Below are positions 12,540 to 24,098 of a stretch of DNA of 64,000 bases, piece by piece. The stretch comes from Rhopalosiphum padi (lineage: Eukaryota; Arthropoda; Insecta; Hemiptera; Aphididae). Every line of letters starts with the position of its first letter. Position 1 is the stretch's first letter. The stretch covers positions 54,042,152 through 54,106,151 of the forward strand of contig NC_083597.1 in the NCBI RefSeq assembly GCF_020882245.1, given 5' to 3'. A program made the position numbers and the translations under genes. The notes under the pieces are model-generated. The model was not told the origin of the DNA. It did not search any database and saw nothing but the letters and a program-made list of their open reading frames with translations.

Positions 12540-13490
12540 ATTAGTCATCATTTTTTGAAGCGGTAAAATGCTGTAATTTCAAACTTTGACGGTGGTTTCT
12601 GTAAGAAAATTGGATCTAGTTGGTATTTTGGGAGGTTAAAGTAAAAATACTCAGTACAGTACTTTTCAAAATAAAATTATAATATTATAATATAAATATT
12701 TTGACTCTTTCAGAGATATTTATATGCAATTAAAATGTTCAACTTTCTTTAGTTTTTTTTTTTTTTTTTAATGTCAATCAAAAATTGTTATGTTGTCAAA
12801 AATTTTGGAATTTTAATACAAGATTACTCACAAGTTGATATTAGTTGAAACAAAAAATACATGAGCACAAATTCACCAACAAATTGTATAAGCGTTTGAA
12901 GTTAAAATGTTGACGATATCATATCTAATTTATAAAAAATTAATAGGTTCTGTATAAGTTAGATATATAGTATCAGTAGTATCACCTATATTAATAATAA
13001 CATTTCTACCGGAAAAATATAGATAAAATAACTATTTATACTTAAACGATTTTTGTTTATATTAGTTACCAATAACCGTAAATAATTTAAATTTTCACCA
13101 AATATTTACAATATTTTCTATACGTGATAGAATTTTCAAAATATTTTGATTCTTTGTAAACTATTTATAGATAATTGAAGTTTTCGAGTTTATTTTAGTT
13201 TTTTTTTTAAATATCATTAAAGAATTATTCGTCGAGTCAAAATTATTGAAAACTTAACACAAAACTCTACATATTTTGTTCTTCTATCTATATAAAAATA
13301 TTAAAAATACTTTAACACAATTTGTATATGCATTTTAAATTCAAATTTGGACAAAATTACATAATTTAACAATGATATACGTTGTTCATTATTTTGTTAT
13401 AATTGAAAACAATTATTTATAAAGATTTACAACTTTTACGTATGTTACAATATTTCACTTTTTACTATACGTACACAGTGACATTTTCTA
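12540..13490 (-). repeat. Dispersed repeat P, copy in minus orientation
   Basis: Read on the minus strand, the end of this copy (12600-12660) contains CCAAAATACCAACTAGATCC followed by GAAACCACC. This matches CCCAAAGTACCAACTAGATA and GAAACCACCCCC near the 3' end of the plus-strand copy at 19780-19835. Further in, the minus strand at 13090-13190 carries ATCTATAAATAG and CAAAATATTTTGAAAAT, which match motifs near 61120-61160. It has no open frame of note, so it is a non-coding repeat of unknown class. Confidence 0.65.
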
Positions 13491-14079
13491 AATAATTTTA
13501 AGATACTGTTCTACGGTAATATGATATGTTGACTCAAAAATTATCAACAATAATAATATTATACTATATAAGTAATAAGTGCATATTATTAAGATTATTA
13601 AATATTATTAACATATTAAATGTAATGTTTTTGGAGAAAAATTAATTTAACCGACTGTATTTACTAATATTGTTAGTAATATCGAAAAACATAACATGAA
13701 ATAAACTGGTGATTTGGGCTGACAGAGATCGTCAGCGTACAAAATCGTTTATCGTGTACAATGATATAATATCACTGATTTAAAATTTAACAAATCAGTA
13801 ACACTTTCAGTGGTCCTCTCAACACCTACTGTACAGCAAAGCGGTTCCCACTTGTCTACCTTTTTTTTTCGTTGTAAAAATATCGCAATTTAAACTATAC
13901 CAAACCTTTTGGTATATTTGATATAAGTTTCAAGACGTTTCAAGCGTTTTATGATTTTGTTAGAAATAATAATCATCTCCGTTGTCGTAAACGCCTATCT
14001 TTTTATTTTTTAAAAACGCTATGTTTTATTTAGTATACAATATAATGTCATCACATATTATATGTATGCAATATAGGGT
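13491..14079. other. AT-rich non-coding DNA
   Basis: Nothing recognisable beyond short A/T runs. Confidence 0.5.
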
Positions 14080-14272
14080 AGGACCGGAGTACATATATAT
14101 ATATATGTATATAGTATATTTTGAACGCATAATATATTATACACGCAGAAGAAGAAACAACAACACCCGAAATGCGTGATGCAGCGTGTTAGCCTCGTAT
14201 ATATACAAATATTGTTTATTCATATCTAGTTAGGGCTCGTAACGCACGTATTTGTGCGTAACATTTGCCGGT

Positions 14273-14312
14273 AGAGAAAGAGAAAGAGAGAGAGAGAATG
14301 AGTGAGAGAGAG
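14273..14312. repeat. (GA)n-rich purine tract
   Basis: A run of AGAGAAAG and AGAG units with a few interruptions. In insects GAGA-type tracts can bind GAGA factor, but that is only a possibility here. Confidence 0.85.
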
Positions 14313-14522
14313 CAAACAAGGTTATACACAGTGTAACAGTTCCTTTGGTTGTTTGAGTTCAGATTTTCCCGGCCATATCGACGAGTCCCGCATGTATACA
14401 TATATACGTGTGTGTGTGTGTAAACGATGAGTAGAGGAGGAGATGCGTAGTAGTAACAATAAAGACAAAACTTTCGCACCCAAATCGCGTGTATTCACGT
14501 ACACGTATAAATGTGTATTTTA

Positions 14523-14524
14523 TG

Positions 14525-14565
<41 letters not shown>

Positions 14566-14566
14566 G
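14523..14566. repeat. (GT)n microsatellite with one interruption
   Basis: A GT run of about 44 bp with a single extra T near 14539-14540. A shorter GT run lies at 14408-14421. Confidence 0.95.
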
Positions 14567-14625
14567 AACCCGGTACAGTTGTTACATTCCAGAATGAACA
14601 CGATAGGACGAGCTCTCCCGACTGA

Positions 14626-15130
14626 GGTTATTTACACAATTTACACAGTGAACTTTGATAGTAAGTACATAAGAATATCGTTTACTATATAAAATTAAAT
14701 CAGTTAATATTCCAACAACGAATTACGTAATATAAAATTTTAGAAACGCGAGACATGAAACGGAAATAAGCACACAATAACGTATATACACCTCTGGAAT
14801 TCATTGTACTTAAATAAAATTGCAATACGGTTTGTTTGCGAGTTTTTTGAATTCTATTCTATTGTGTGATTTATACACAATTCCATTTGACCAGTTCAAG
14901 TCGACCTGCAGTATTCGAACAGTGTATGACTCTGTAGCTTGTACCTGTTAATACCGTAGCGATAAACACAAATCGGTTGTATCATACAGTTTGAAACTGA
15001 GAGATATGTTAATATACATATTTAGTATGAAATGAAGGGTATAAGACAATTAAAGGGATTTTTCGTAAGATTAGTAAAACACTTATAATAAAATCCACAT
15101 GTATGCATTTAAAAAGATTATAATATAAAA
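14626..15130. other. AT-rich non-coding DNA
   Basis: No gene, RNA or element boundary is visible. Confidence 0.5.
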
Positions 15131-16015
15131 TGCGATTAATTAATCATCTGACGCGCGTTTGACATTATCAAATATCGGTTGCTGATTTTTGAGAAAACAG
15201 AAAAATAATTATCTTGCTTCACACTCATACAACACATATAGCCATATAGGCAATAAGTATATATCTCTTTTTCTCTCTCTCTTTCTCTCTTCCACACTAT
15301 GTCTATGTCTCTGTCTCTCGGTATATATGTATAATACGTAAAGCCAGTTATACTACGCGTTTGCGGCGGATGACGAATTTTTTTTTTCAACATCAGTCGG
15401 GTCAAAATATTTTGTAGCTAATTGTAATAAAGGAAACGACGAATCGATATTCGACGGTTGCACAGTAGGATTGATGAATACGCGGGCGCGCGTATACGGT
15501 TGAGCGGACTATAAGTAAAAAAAAAATAAATAAAAAACGAAAATCCGCCGACTATATGTACGCTGACGAAGGGGTCTTTTTTACGCGGAGTTCAAAGGGC
15601 TCCGGCAACACAACGCCACATATATACACGCCGGTAATAATAATAATCCCGTTTCGCGATCCTCCGCCCGCACTGGGGTGCATACCATTTCGATTTTGGA
15701 CATTTGTAAAAACTCACTCGTACTGCACCATGTACAATTGTATAACGTACACATACGCATATACACACATACAAATTTATATATATATATATTATATCAC
15801 CAGGCGATTATTACTTTTATATTTGCTCTCTGCCGTTTGCCTTTCGTTTGTCGATAGGCCGACGACCAAATCCTTTTATAGCGCAAAGTTCCAAATAAAC
15901 GATTGACGACGACATCTGCCATAATATGTATCACATTCACACACACATATACGAGTATACCGGCGATAATAATTATGCCACTCGCACCCTGCAGAACTAA
16001 CATCATCATTTATGA
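15131..16015. promoter_or_regulatory. CpG-rich patch with pyrimidine tract, possible regulatory element
   Basis: A (CT)-rich tract lies at 15264-15320. GC/CpG-rich DNA follows (CGCGGGCGCGCGTATACGG near 15481-15499, GATCCTCCGCCCGCACTGGG near 15659-15678). A (TA)n run lies at about 15778-15791. Six open frames of 60-116 codons overlap on both strands here, none with a domain. Mutual overlap in opposite strands is what CpG-rich, stop-poor non-coding DNA produces. Confidence 0.3.
15264..15320. repeat. (CT)n-rich pyrimidine tract
   Basis: TCTC-rich sequence with T-runs and interruptions. It is the reverse complement of a GA-type tract. Confidence 0.8.
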
Positions 16016-16570
16016 GACACGACAGTTGATATAATGATATAGTAGTTTATTTATGTATTACCTATATGGTTGGAGTCAGAGACATATTTAGAGGGGGACG
16101 ATTTTATATATTTAATATAAATAGGTGTACCCTAAAAATCAACGGACTAGCGCGACTGTTTGACCAAAGTTTAACTAAGATTTTACAAATGCGTTCATTA
16201 TATTTTGAAACAATAATTAATTTAATATATAATATATAATAAACGACGATAGTCCACAATAATATTTCATATTAATTTTTCTAAAATTCGTTATTTAACT
16301 CGTTACACCAACATTTTAACAAGATTTGACTCGGATTCTAATGTAGTATGTAAAATAAAAGTACAAGAATAACCTAATGCGAATCCGAGTAAAATATTAC
16401 GGTCAGAATTATCTCAGTCAGATAATATAACTATTATTGATATACCTAACATATTTAGTGATACAATCAATGACTTTGTGAGAATCCAATATAAAATATA
16501 TTAATTAATAACAATTATATTATGTATGCTAGATTGAGTACTAAAATTGTTAGTGACTAACCTAAACTTT
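16016..16570. other. AT-rich non-coding DNA with a possible transposon scrap
   Basis: Near 16078-16100 the sequence AGAGACATATTTAGAGGGGG resembles the terminal style of some aphid DNA transposons, but no second end could be paired. The rest is AT-rich with nothing recognisable. Confidence 0.3.
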
Positions 16571-16632
16571 GAATTTTCCTTCGCCAACATTGCCCTAATT
16601 TAAATTTACATCCTTTTATTTGTAGATTATAG

Positions 16633-16851
16633 ATGTTATATTGTCGTTTACAAGCAACAATTATTCACCAATTTCCACGGTCTTCAAAGAAAAATATATT
16701 TCCTCAGTTCAACTTTGGCAGAATGTGCATCCCTTCAGATAAACGTGCAAAATTAATATTGTGTCGAATTAATGATAAATCAATGGTTGTCAAAGTCAGT
16801 ATATCACCTTGTTTCAATTTTAAGCGAATAAGTTTAGCCAGTTTGCAATAA
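16633..16851 (+). pseudogene. Uncertain: possible orphan exon or gene remnant
   Basis: A 72-codon open frame in unusually even base composition for this region. Just upstream, at about 16611-16625, a pyrimidine-rich stretch ends in TTTGTAG, which could be a 3' splice site. The stop codon lies in CAATAAATATT, so a polyadenylation-like AATAAA overlaps it. The peptide has no low-complexity run, unlike the other short frames nearby, and I do not recognise it. It could be a terminal exon, a decayed gene fragment or chance. No function is assigned. Confidence 0.15.
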
Positions 16852-17269
16852 ATATTTTCTAATACTTTTCTATTTAGAGAACTACTGAAAATTTGCGAAT
16901 TTAGATCGTTTATGTCGGTTTTTACTGTGGTTATGAATTTATGATCAACGTTACTTTCAACTATTATATTTTAAGGAGATAATTTTAAAAAGCACTTACA
17001 ATTTTTGGCATAGCAAGGCCACCGCTGTACATCGTCTTTTAGTGTTTAATGAAAATGGAATTTGTAGCCTTCGTAGATAATAAGTGACTTCGTTTTTTAA
17101 CTAGGTATTAACAAACTGCACCATTATGATACAAGTAAATACAAAGCTGAGTTCGGACTGACAGTGTAATTGTTGAATAAAATAAAATAAACTAGTCTTA
17201 AATACCATAAAACGTAATTTTGAATATAATAACTACAGTAGCGATAAACGTTTTTGATAAAACCGGCGT
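16852..17269. other. AT-rich non-coding DNA
   Basis: Nothing recognisable. Mildly less AT-rich near 17005-17050. Confidence 0.45.
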
Positions 17270-17740
17270 TTTCGTGCAGCTTATTTGAACGTTACAACTA
17301 TAACATCAACAGCTACTCGAGCCACAAACTCACCTACGGCGAAAAGGTTATCAGGCCAGAATTCAGCGGTCTCCGTTATCGTAAACAACAGGTCGGGTTG
17401 CAGCTCAGATAATACTTTTGTTTGTAGTTTCCTTTAGAGCACAGCTAGTATACAACAATTAATAACATACATAAAGGTGATATTATATGTGCGGATCTTA
17501 ATCCCCGGCAAACGGATGACGCATTACGTCCAGTCGGGAGTGACGAGGCTCGCAAATAAACGCATGCCCGTATATTAAACAATAATAATCGCTTCGTCGA
17601 AATGCTGTTGCACTGAATAACACACAACGCAACGGCATCGCGAAAACAGTTTGATTGAGAATCGATTGGCGCGGAAATAGAGTCGGGCGACGACTTTTAT
17701 TCTTTTGCATTACAGACTGACCGGCGACGGATATAATACC
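17270..17740. promoter_or_regulatory. CpG-richer patch, possible regulatory element or exon
   Basis: GC-richer DNA (AACCGGCGTTTTCGTGCAGC near 17261-17280, CTACGGCGAAAAGG near 17334, GGTCGGGTTGCAGC near 17391). Short open stretches of roughly 40-50 codons exist in two plus-strand frames at 17285-17440, but neither gives a recognisable protein. Minus-strand frames at 17445-17710 overlap each other. The function is unresolved. Confidence 0.25.
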
Positions 17741-18077
17741 GATATTACTGTAGTTAAATTATATTATTATAGTTGAAAAAATCAGTTTTTTACGAATTTG
17801 TATCATGCAGAAGAGTACCTATGATAAATAGTAATATTATTATCACAACCCATGTCGGTCAAGCACAAATAATATTTTACAACAATAAATAATTATACCT
17901 ACGTTATACATCAATGTTTCGTATATTGGCGAAAATAAATGCATTATACATAAACGAAATAATTTATGATTTCACCAATAAAAAAGCCAAAATAAGAATG
18001 TGCATTAAAATTGAAATTTTTTGTATTAAATTGTGTTAATAATTATGTTACTCGTAGTAAAATATTTATATATTAAT
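17741..18077. other. AT-rich non-coding DNA
   Basis: No supported feature. Confidence 0.5.
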
Positions 18078-19870
18078 TTTTGTGTGGGTGCTGCTCTGAT
18101 GTATATTACCTAGGTGTCGAGTGGGTCACTTTTGGGCATGTTAAATTTGAATTCAATTATATATCATTGACTACGACAACGATTCTGAATGGAGACGGTC
18201 TGTGTCAGCCTATATATAACTATAAATATATTTCATGGGTTTTTTTTTTATTGATATAGCTATTAAAGCTGTTAGTCATTTATTTTAATTTTAGTATGGC
18301 GATAGGTTTTTTCCGAAAATATTATATTTATTAAATTATTTATATTTAAATATAATAATAATATATATTTACACCATATCGTATCAACTTATATAACTTA
18401 AAACTTAATAACAAATGTCTGTAAATATCATAAACCAGTAAAAAAATATGCTTAGTCCTTAGTATAAATAGATAATACCTCGAAGGAAATCAAAAAATGC
18501 ATTATTACATATAGTAAAATTCATAATAATATTTTATACGTAAATATTTTAGGTTCCAGTGAATAATGTTTTTATTTTTTTTAAATCATAACAAAATAAT
18601 CAACATCCTTATTTATCTTTGAATAAGTAATTACGTCCAAATTTAAACTTAAAATGTCTTTGTAAAAATAATTTCCATCATTTATTTTTATAATTTATGA
18701 TTTTATAATAAATCACTTTTGAAGAATCTTGACAATCTTGTGTTCAATTTTCAAAACTTAGGTATAAAGTTTTTATAAATTTCTAACTACAAATAAGTTT
18801 GCGATTTTTTATGATTTTGACGAGTTTCAAATGTAAATAAAAAAAATGTGCCTATGTATTTTTAATATGTTTATACTAATATAGATACAACTTATGTGGG
18901 ATCTTATGCATTTTCAAGAATTTTAACCTATCAAATATTATTGTTTTATCGACCTTAATAGAAAAAAACTAAAAAAATTTAAAATTTATCAAGCTTATAA
19001 ATAGCTCAAAAAGAGATCAGAAATTGAAAATGTTATATTCATCATATAACGAAAATGATAATATTTGTTTGGTAAAAATATCAATTATCTAATATTATTA
19101 TTATTTTTTTTTTTTGAAATATACAAAAATATCAAAAATTGTTTAATAAAAAATAATTATTTTACAGGTAAATCTCAAATGTCGTATAAATTTTAACTTA
19201 AAATACTCATGAAAAATTATAGATAATTACTAGGAAAATAAATTAGGTTGAAAAATGTATGAAATTATGAAGAACCTTGTTTTACATTTTCAAGTCTTAG
19301 GTATAAGTAAAAAAATGTTTATGGATTGCTAACTGCAAAGTTATTAGTTCATTTTCTAGATTTTTATGATTTTTGACAAAATTCTTACTTCAAATGGTTA
19401 TATAAAAAAAAAAAATTATTGAGACTTTAGATATTTAATATCTTTTAATTAAGAATAATAAATAACTTATAAAGTTATAAAGAGTTTTGTATTAAATTTT
19501 CAAGCTTTTCTATCTAGCAAATAATTTTTTAATTGATATTTATAGAAAAAAAAATATAAAATTGAAAAATTAACATGCCTATAAATAACTGAAAAGGAGT
19601 TGAAATATTTTGAAAATATTTTCGTGAATATAAAATTATAATATAAAAATTTGGTAGTATCTACAGTATATCGATTTTGTCGAAAATTATATTTTCATAA
19701 AAATTCCCGGTTTTCTTATTTTTTTTTTATTTATTAAAAAACAATTATAAAAAAAGTACTAGGAATATTTTACTTTTGATGCCCCCAAAGTACCAACTAG
19801 ATAATATTATTTTCTAATAGAAACCACCCCCATTTTTGAAAGTTTTACAGTCTCAAAATTTTATTACAAA
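18078..19870 (+). repeat. Dispersed repeat P, longest copy, about 1.8 kb
   Basis: The start has GCTCTGATGTATATTACC (about 18093-18110) then GTTAAATTTGAATTCAATTA and CAACGATTCTGAATGGAG. These correspond to GCTCTGCTGTATAG, GTTAAATTTGAATG and AAACGATGAACG near 60525-60645. The end has CCCAAAGTACCAACTAGATA and GAAACCACCCCC. Internally, a unit with AACTTAGGTATAA, CTAACTAC and TTTTATGATTTT (from about 18738) recurs about 536 bp later (from about 19274), so the copy contains an old tandem duplication. There is no coding frame. The class is unknown; it could be a non-autonomous transposon. Confidence 0.65.
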
Positions 19871-20629
19871 CAGATAAAAACACATATCATTGTAAAATAA
19901 ATAGGTACATTCATAGCATCACTCAGGATCAAAGACGTTGATTAAATTACAATTTATTCCTAATATTTATATTCATATTACTTTTTCTTATGAAAGTGAT
20001 ATTTCCTATTTAAATTTACTTATTTAAAGTTTCATTTATCTTGTTATTTGTCTATAATTATACGAAATTTTTATACGGAAATGTATGCAAATAATCAATT
20101 AGAGGTTATTGGCTAATTTTCATCTAGAGCCGACCGACTAATAGTCTTAATTTATTTACACTAATATTATGTTTTTAAGTGCGTATATAAAATATTTTTT
20201 CACCGATATCTCTAAATTATAATATTGCGACACTAAAGCTGCGATTATATTATCGATTGATATTCACGTTTCTAATAAATAATATTAAACAATAATTTAA
20301 TATAAAATAAATAATGTCGAAAAAAGTTACAATTCGTAGCTTGCCAAGAAAATTGGCAACAGCCTCGAGAAATTTGAGCACTCCTAAGTATTTTTTTAAA
20401 TTCTATACAATATACCCCTCTAAGTATATAAATTTCTCCAAAGCGTGGTACTATGGACCGTATAATATATTACACCATAATTATATTATATATATAGATG
20501 TAATACACGGAAACGAAAATCTCACTGTACATGGAGGGAGGAGAAACGCCCGTGTAAAAAGTTACCGTGAAATAAAAAATACGGAAGAGATATATAATAT
20601 ACGATTATATATATATAATAATACCTAGG
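19871..20629. other. AT-rich non-coding DNA
   Basis: A 104-codon open frame at 20314-20628 is Tyr/Ile/Asn-rich with no domain. I do not call it a gene. Confidence 0.4.
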
Positions 20630-21180
20630 AAGCCACTGCAGCCGGGGGATTATGGACGATGTTTGGAGTGATTGAATGAAAGGCGACGGCAGTGGTTTGA
20701 ACAAGAGCGACAATCAAGGGACGACCCTCGGTCCCGGTCGCGCGTACCTTTTTCCCTCTCCTCCCGCGAGTGTCCTGCCGCAGTCGTCTACCACTCCCTT
20801 ATCCATCCACCTCTTATCCCCTCGCCAACGCATTTTGCTGTGTGGGTATGTATATATATATTATAAGTCCCGAGGGAATATCGCAACGTCCTTCGTCGTC
20901 TTCAGCCAGCGGCGACGACTCGGCGGGTGGCAGTCGTTCGTTTTGGATAGCGAAAGCGGTAGTCTATAATATATTATAATAATATATAATATTAACATAT
21001 TAAACTAAATAATAGTCTCGAGATATTGTGCACAACACCCTACATCTAGACGTTCGTCGTCGTTATCAGCGATTACACATCACTCTGTTGTTCTATATTC
21101 GTTAGTTATAGTCGGTCCACAGTTATAGCTTTTGTCAAACGTTCCAGCTATAACCATTTGGCCACGGCGCAATAATAGAT
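20630..21180. promoter_or_regulatory. CpG-rich patch, possible regulatory element or 5' exon
   Basis: A strong GC/CpG shift: CTGCAGCCGGGGGATTATGG (20636-20655), GGTCCCGGTCGCGCG (about 20730), CAGCGGCGACGACTCGGCGG (20908-20927). Three plus-strand frames overlap between 20672 and 20979, so at most one could be real, and none has a domain. Pyrimidine-rich stretches near 20750-20830 precede GGGTATGTATATA (20846), which resembles a 5' splice site but could be chance. A non-coding first exon or enhancer is possible. Confidence 0.3.
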
Positions 21181-22010
21181 CAAGCCCTTTTATTTTTTTT
21201 CAAATGCTGGTCACGATGGTGGTCTATAAATGTGCAGCGTATAGTAATTATAGTGACATCTTAATTGTCAATTGAGAATAAATTTGGGTTGGGTCGTTGA
21301 GTAAAGGTAAAAACATATGTTTACTATATATACATATATAATATATATATATCATATCCATTAATTATTATAACTCTACCTACCTACAAGCCACAGATTT
21401 CGTAATAATTATTTTTTTTAATTTTCTAAAAAGATTGATCAAAATTAAGCTTACCTACTTTTTTATTTCTTTTTTCACAAACTAAAGAAAAGGATTTTCT
21501 AGCCTGTTCCTACTGTTCCTAGCCTTCCACACATATCTGTGTAAGAAAAATTAATGAACATGAAAATTTAAAGATTTAACGACTATTTTGAAAAACTACA
21601 TTCCTCTAATTAACCGTTTAAATTGTATTTTAAATGTAAAATAAAATATTGTAAAAAGTGGCTTAAGAAATAGTTTTTCGAAGAAATGTGAAGATTTCAA
21701 ACCTTATTGAATTCAAAAGTCAATATTATAAGTTTTATACCGCGAGCTCAAGTATTTTTAATATTTTATTGAAGGCAATTCTGAATTATACAAAACACAA
21801 CATAATATGCATCATACATTTTTCACAGACTATAAAAATAATTTAAATTTTATTCAAAATAAAAAAACTGAATGTTTTAAGTGTATTTACGCTTTATTTC
21901 TAGTATTTATGTATAAATGTGAGTATCCAGTATATTAGTACTCGTATGTATATTACATATCATACCTATAACATTAGAGCATATGCATATTATTATATTG
22001 ATTTTTGAAT
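21181..22010. other. AT-rich non-coding DNA
   Basis: Contains short (TA)n tracts near 21326-21351. No gene or element ends were recognised. Confidence 0.5.
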
Positions 22011-22197
22011 TTTATTCCGGTGGAAATGTTTGTTTGCCAGTTTGCGAGTACCTATATATAGGTTCAACACATTCAACACGATGAAACAAACAGTCGTACA
22101 AAGAGTTAACGAACGAAATCGCCGTAAGCAAATATTCAAAATTCGATACGACGGATACATAATACAATATATACGACGAACATATATATATATATTT

Positions 22198-22220
22198 GTG
22201 TGTGTGTGTGTGTGTGTGTG
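22198..22220. repeat. (GT)n microsatellite after a (TA)n run
   Basis: A (TA)n run at about 22182-22195 passes into a GT run of 23 bp, a compound microsatellite. Confidence 0.95.
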
Positions 22221-22576
22221 AATAAATATAAATACTAGTCGGTGACTGTGATACAGACAGAAAGACGACTACCGACTGGTAAAGATTTGTCAAAGGGCTC
22301 ATACATAATATATATAATATATACTTAATAAACGCGTATACATGTATATATATATCCACGGGGAACGGAAAAACTTTGTCCTTCATCACACGGGAAATTA
22401 TTCGTGAGCGGAAAAAGTGGCGGCGGCGCGTAAAGTCCACACAAACGGGCGAATCGTCGTCGTCGTCGGGAAAAACCGCTCCGAGGCGAGAAACTCGTGA
22501 TGTATATAATATGCAAATCGGCGCACCAACCCTTCCCACCGAAAATGACAGCGTGGATAGAGCTTCGCTAGCACAG

Positions 22577-22600
22577 TCTCTCTCTCTCTCTCTATCTTTC
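22577..22600. repeat. (CT)n microsatellite
   Basis: A TCTC run with a TATC interruption near its end. Confidence 0.9.
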
Positions 22601-22880
22601 TTTTATACGATATTATATTGCGTTATTTGCGTAAATAAAATATACGAGTCGGCCCGTTAATGACGAACGCGTAAAGAGAAAAAGTTACGCTCGATTTAAA
22701 TATTCCAATTGTTCCCCCGTGAGGACGTGGGGGTGTATATATATATACATAATAAATATAGTTGAATAGGTGGTGAGTGGGGTGTACAGTCGTCGGGATC
22801 TCTTTTCGCGATATAGATGCGCGGGGCGGGCTAGAGGAATAATATTAGTCGGCCGAATCATCTGCAGCGAAGGTGTTGTT

Positions 22881-23912
22881 CAAGACGACCTCTGGCTGTA
22901 AATATTATATAATATTATAATATTATTGAAATATGCTGTAAAGTAAGTATATTCACCAATCAACGTTACGTTACTCCGCGAGCTAATATTAAATAGTAGT
23001 CTTTGAAAAGATCTCTTATTCCTTGTCTGCTATTATATGTACAATCCCAAAATGGGCTGGGTATCTAGTTGAATTTTATTTAGTGTTTTTCATTTTTTGT
23101 CAACCATGACGAGATAATAATATTCATTTTGTGTAGTACCTATTTTAATCATCAAACAGTGGAAAGTTTTTTAAAAAATTGTGAAGCAAATATACGACGT
23201 TTAATACAAATTACACTTTTTCAGTATTTCTTATCGTAAAGTCAGTTTTATATTAAATAGAGGCATTTTAAAATTTAACGGAGTATGTACGGCAATATTA
23301 TGCTCGTGTTAATACACGTCGGCACAGACTAATAAGTATCGTTATTCATAAACATGTTTTATGTACATAGGATAGCGCAGTCACGGAGATTTTTACAGTT
23401 TAAAGAATCTGTCAACATAATATTAGTTTAACTTTGATGATTTTAATTTTTAAACGAAGATTCCGTTAATTTGTTTAACAGAAATTTGTAATTACATGAA
23501 TAAGTAAGTATATATAATTTTAAAATTAAAAATTTGTAAAAATAGCAATTTTAATCAGTCACCCTTTTAGCGTATATATAATAGAGCCAACACATTTAAA
23601 ACGCATATTATAAAACCAGAATGCATGTATTAAATATCCAGCCTATAATATATTCATAGATAAATATAGCGTATAAAGGTATAACGGTGATGCTGTATTT
23701 CAATTAATAACGATCTCCTCACTCTCACTTCATTGGCAACGAATTATTCCGTTTTCTAAATAAACATAACATTCAATTTTATTATTGTAATACTCGTTAC
23801 TCGTATACTATATATGATAAAGAATAATGAAGAATATCTTATTAAAACACTGTCATTTAAATGAAAGTAGGTATTAATAAATAAAAATAATATTCATGAT
23901 AAATTATTAAAA
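22881..23912. other. AT-rich non-coding DNA
   Basis: No recognisable gene, RNA or element ends. Confidence 0.5.
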
Positions 23913-24098
23913 TCCATACTAATATTATAAATGCGTATATTTGTTACGTTATTTTCAACTAATTTTGATGGAATTTGATATAGATATAGGTTGAGTCCTG
24001 TTGAAGAATATATCTACTTTTTTTTAATTACTTATTATTATCATCAAATATCATAGTAAGATAACTGATATTGAAGCGAAGCTGTAGGATAAAGCTAG
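23913..24098 (+). mobile_element. Short non-autonomous Helitron-type element, 186 bp
   Basis: The 5' end is TCCATACTAATATTATAAAT (TC start) and the 3' end is GATAAAGCTAG (CTAG fits the CTRR rule). It sits between A (23912) and T (24099), the A|T insertion preference of Helitrons. Interior motifs (TTTGTTACGTTATT, TTTTGATGGAATTTG, GAAGCGAAGCTG) resemble short insect Helitrons with a TCTATACTAATATTATAAA-type start and a GCGAAGC-containing 3' hairpin. The hairpin here is degenerate. There is no Rep/helicase, so it is non-autonomous. Confidence 0.75.

Larger units (their letters stand above)
14080..14625. promoter_or_regulatory. CpG-richer patch with purine and GT tracts, possible regulatory element
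   Basis: The patch has a purine-rich run (14273-14312) and GT tracts at 14408-14421 and 14523-14566. Overlapping open frames on both strands are carried by these runs (Thr-His repeats on the minus strand, Cys-Val on the plus strand) and are not taken as genes. Non-repeat parts have scattered CpG (AACGCACG, TCGACGAGTCCCGC). Confidence 0.3.
22011..22880. promoter_or_regulatory. CpG-rich patch with GT and CT tracts, possible regulatory element
   Basis: Contains (GT)n at 22198-22220, (CT)n at 22577-22600, (GTC)n-like CGTCGTCGTCG near 22456 and CpG-rich DNA (AGTGGCGGCGGCGCG near 22415, GATGCGCGGGGCGGGC near 22816). The longest open frame of the window (22012-22539, minus, 175 codons) crosses the GT tract as Thr-His repeats and has an Asp run from the GTC repeats. 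Its make-up looks like translated repeats, so I reject it as a gene. Confidence 0.3.

Noticed and set aside
14216..14692. Cluster of five short frames on both strands
   Set aside because: They overlap in different frames over GA and GT tracts and have biased, repeat-derived composition.
15136..16009. Six overlapping short frames on both strands
   Set aside because: Opposite-strand overlap in CpG-rich DNA, with no motif, no splice pattern and no homologue known to me.
16078..16140. Transposon end with GGGGG-type motif
   Set aside because: No matching second end or target duplication was found, so it is left as a possible scrap only.
20672..20979. Three overlapping plus-strand frames in a CpG-rich patch
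   Set aside because: Different frames of the same DNA with Ser/Pro/Arg-rich peptides from base composition. No domain.
22012..22539. 175-codon minus-strand open frame, the longest in the window
   Set aside because: It runs through a GT microsatellite (Thr-His repeats) and a GTC repeat (Asp run), has no domain, and lies in stop-poor CpG-rich DNA.
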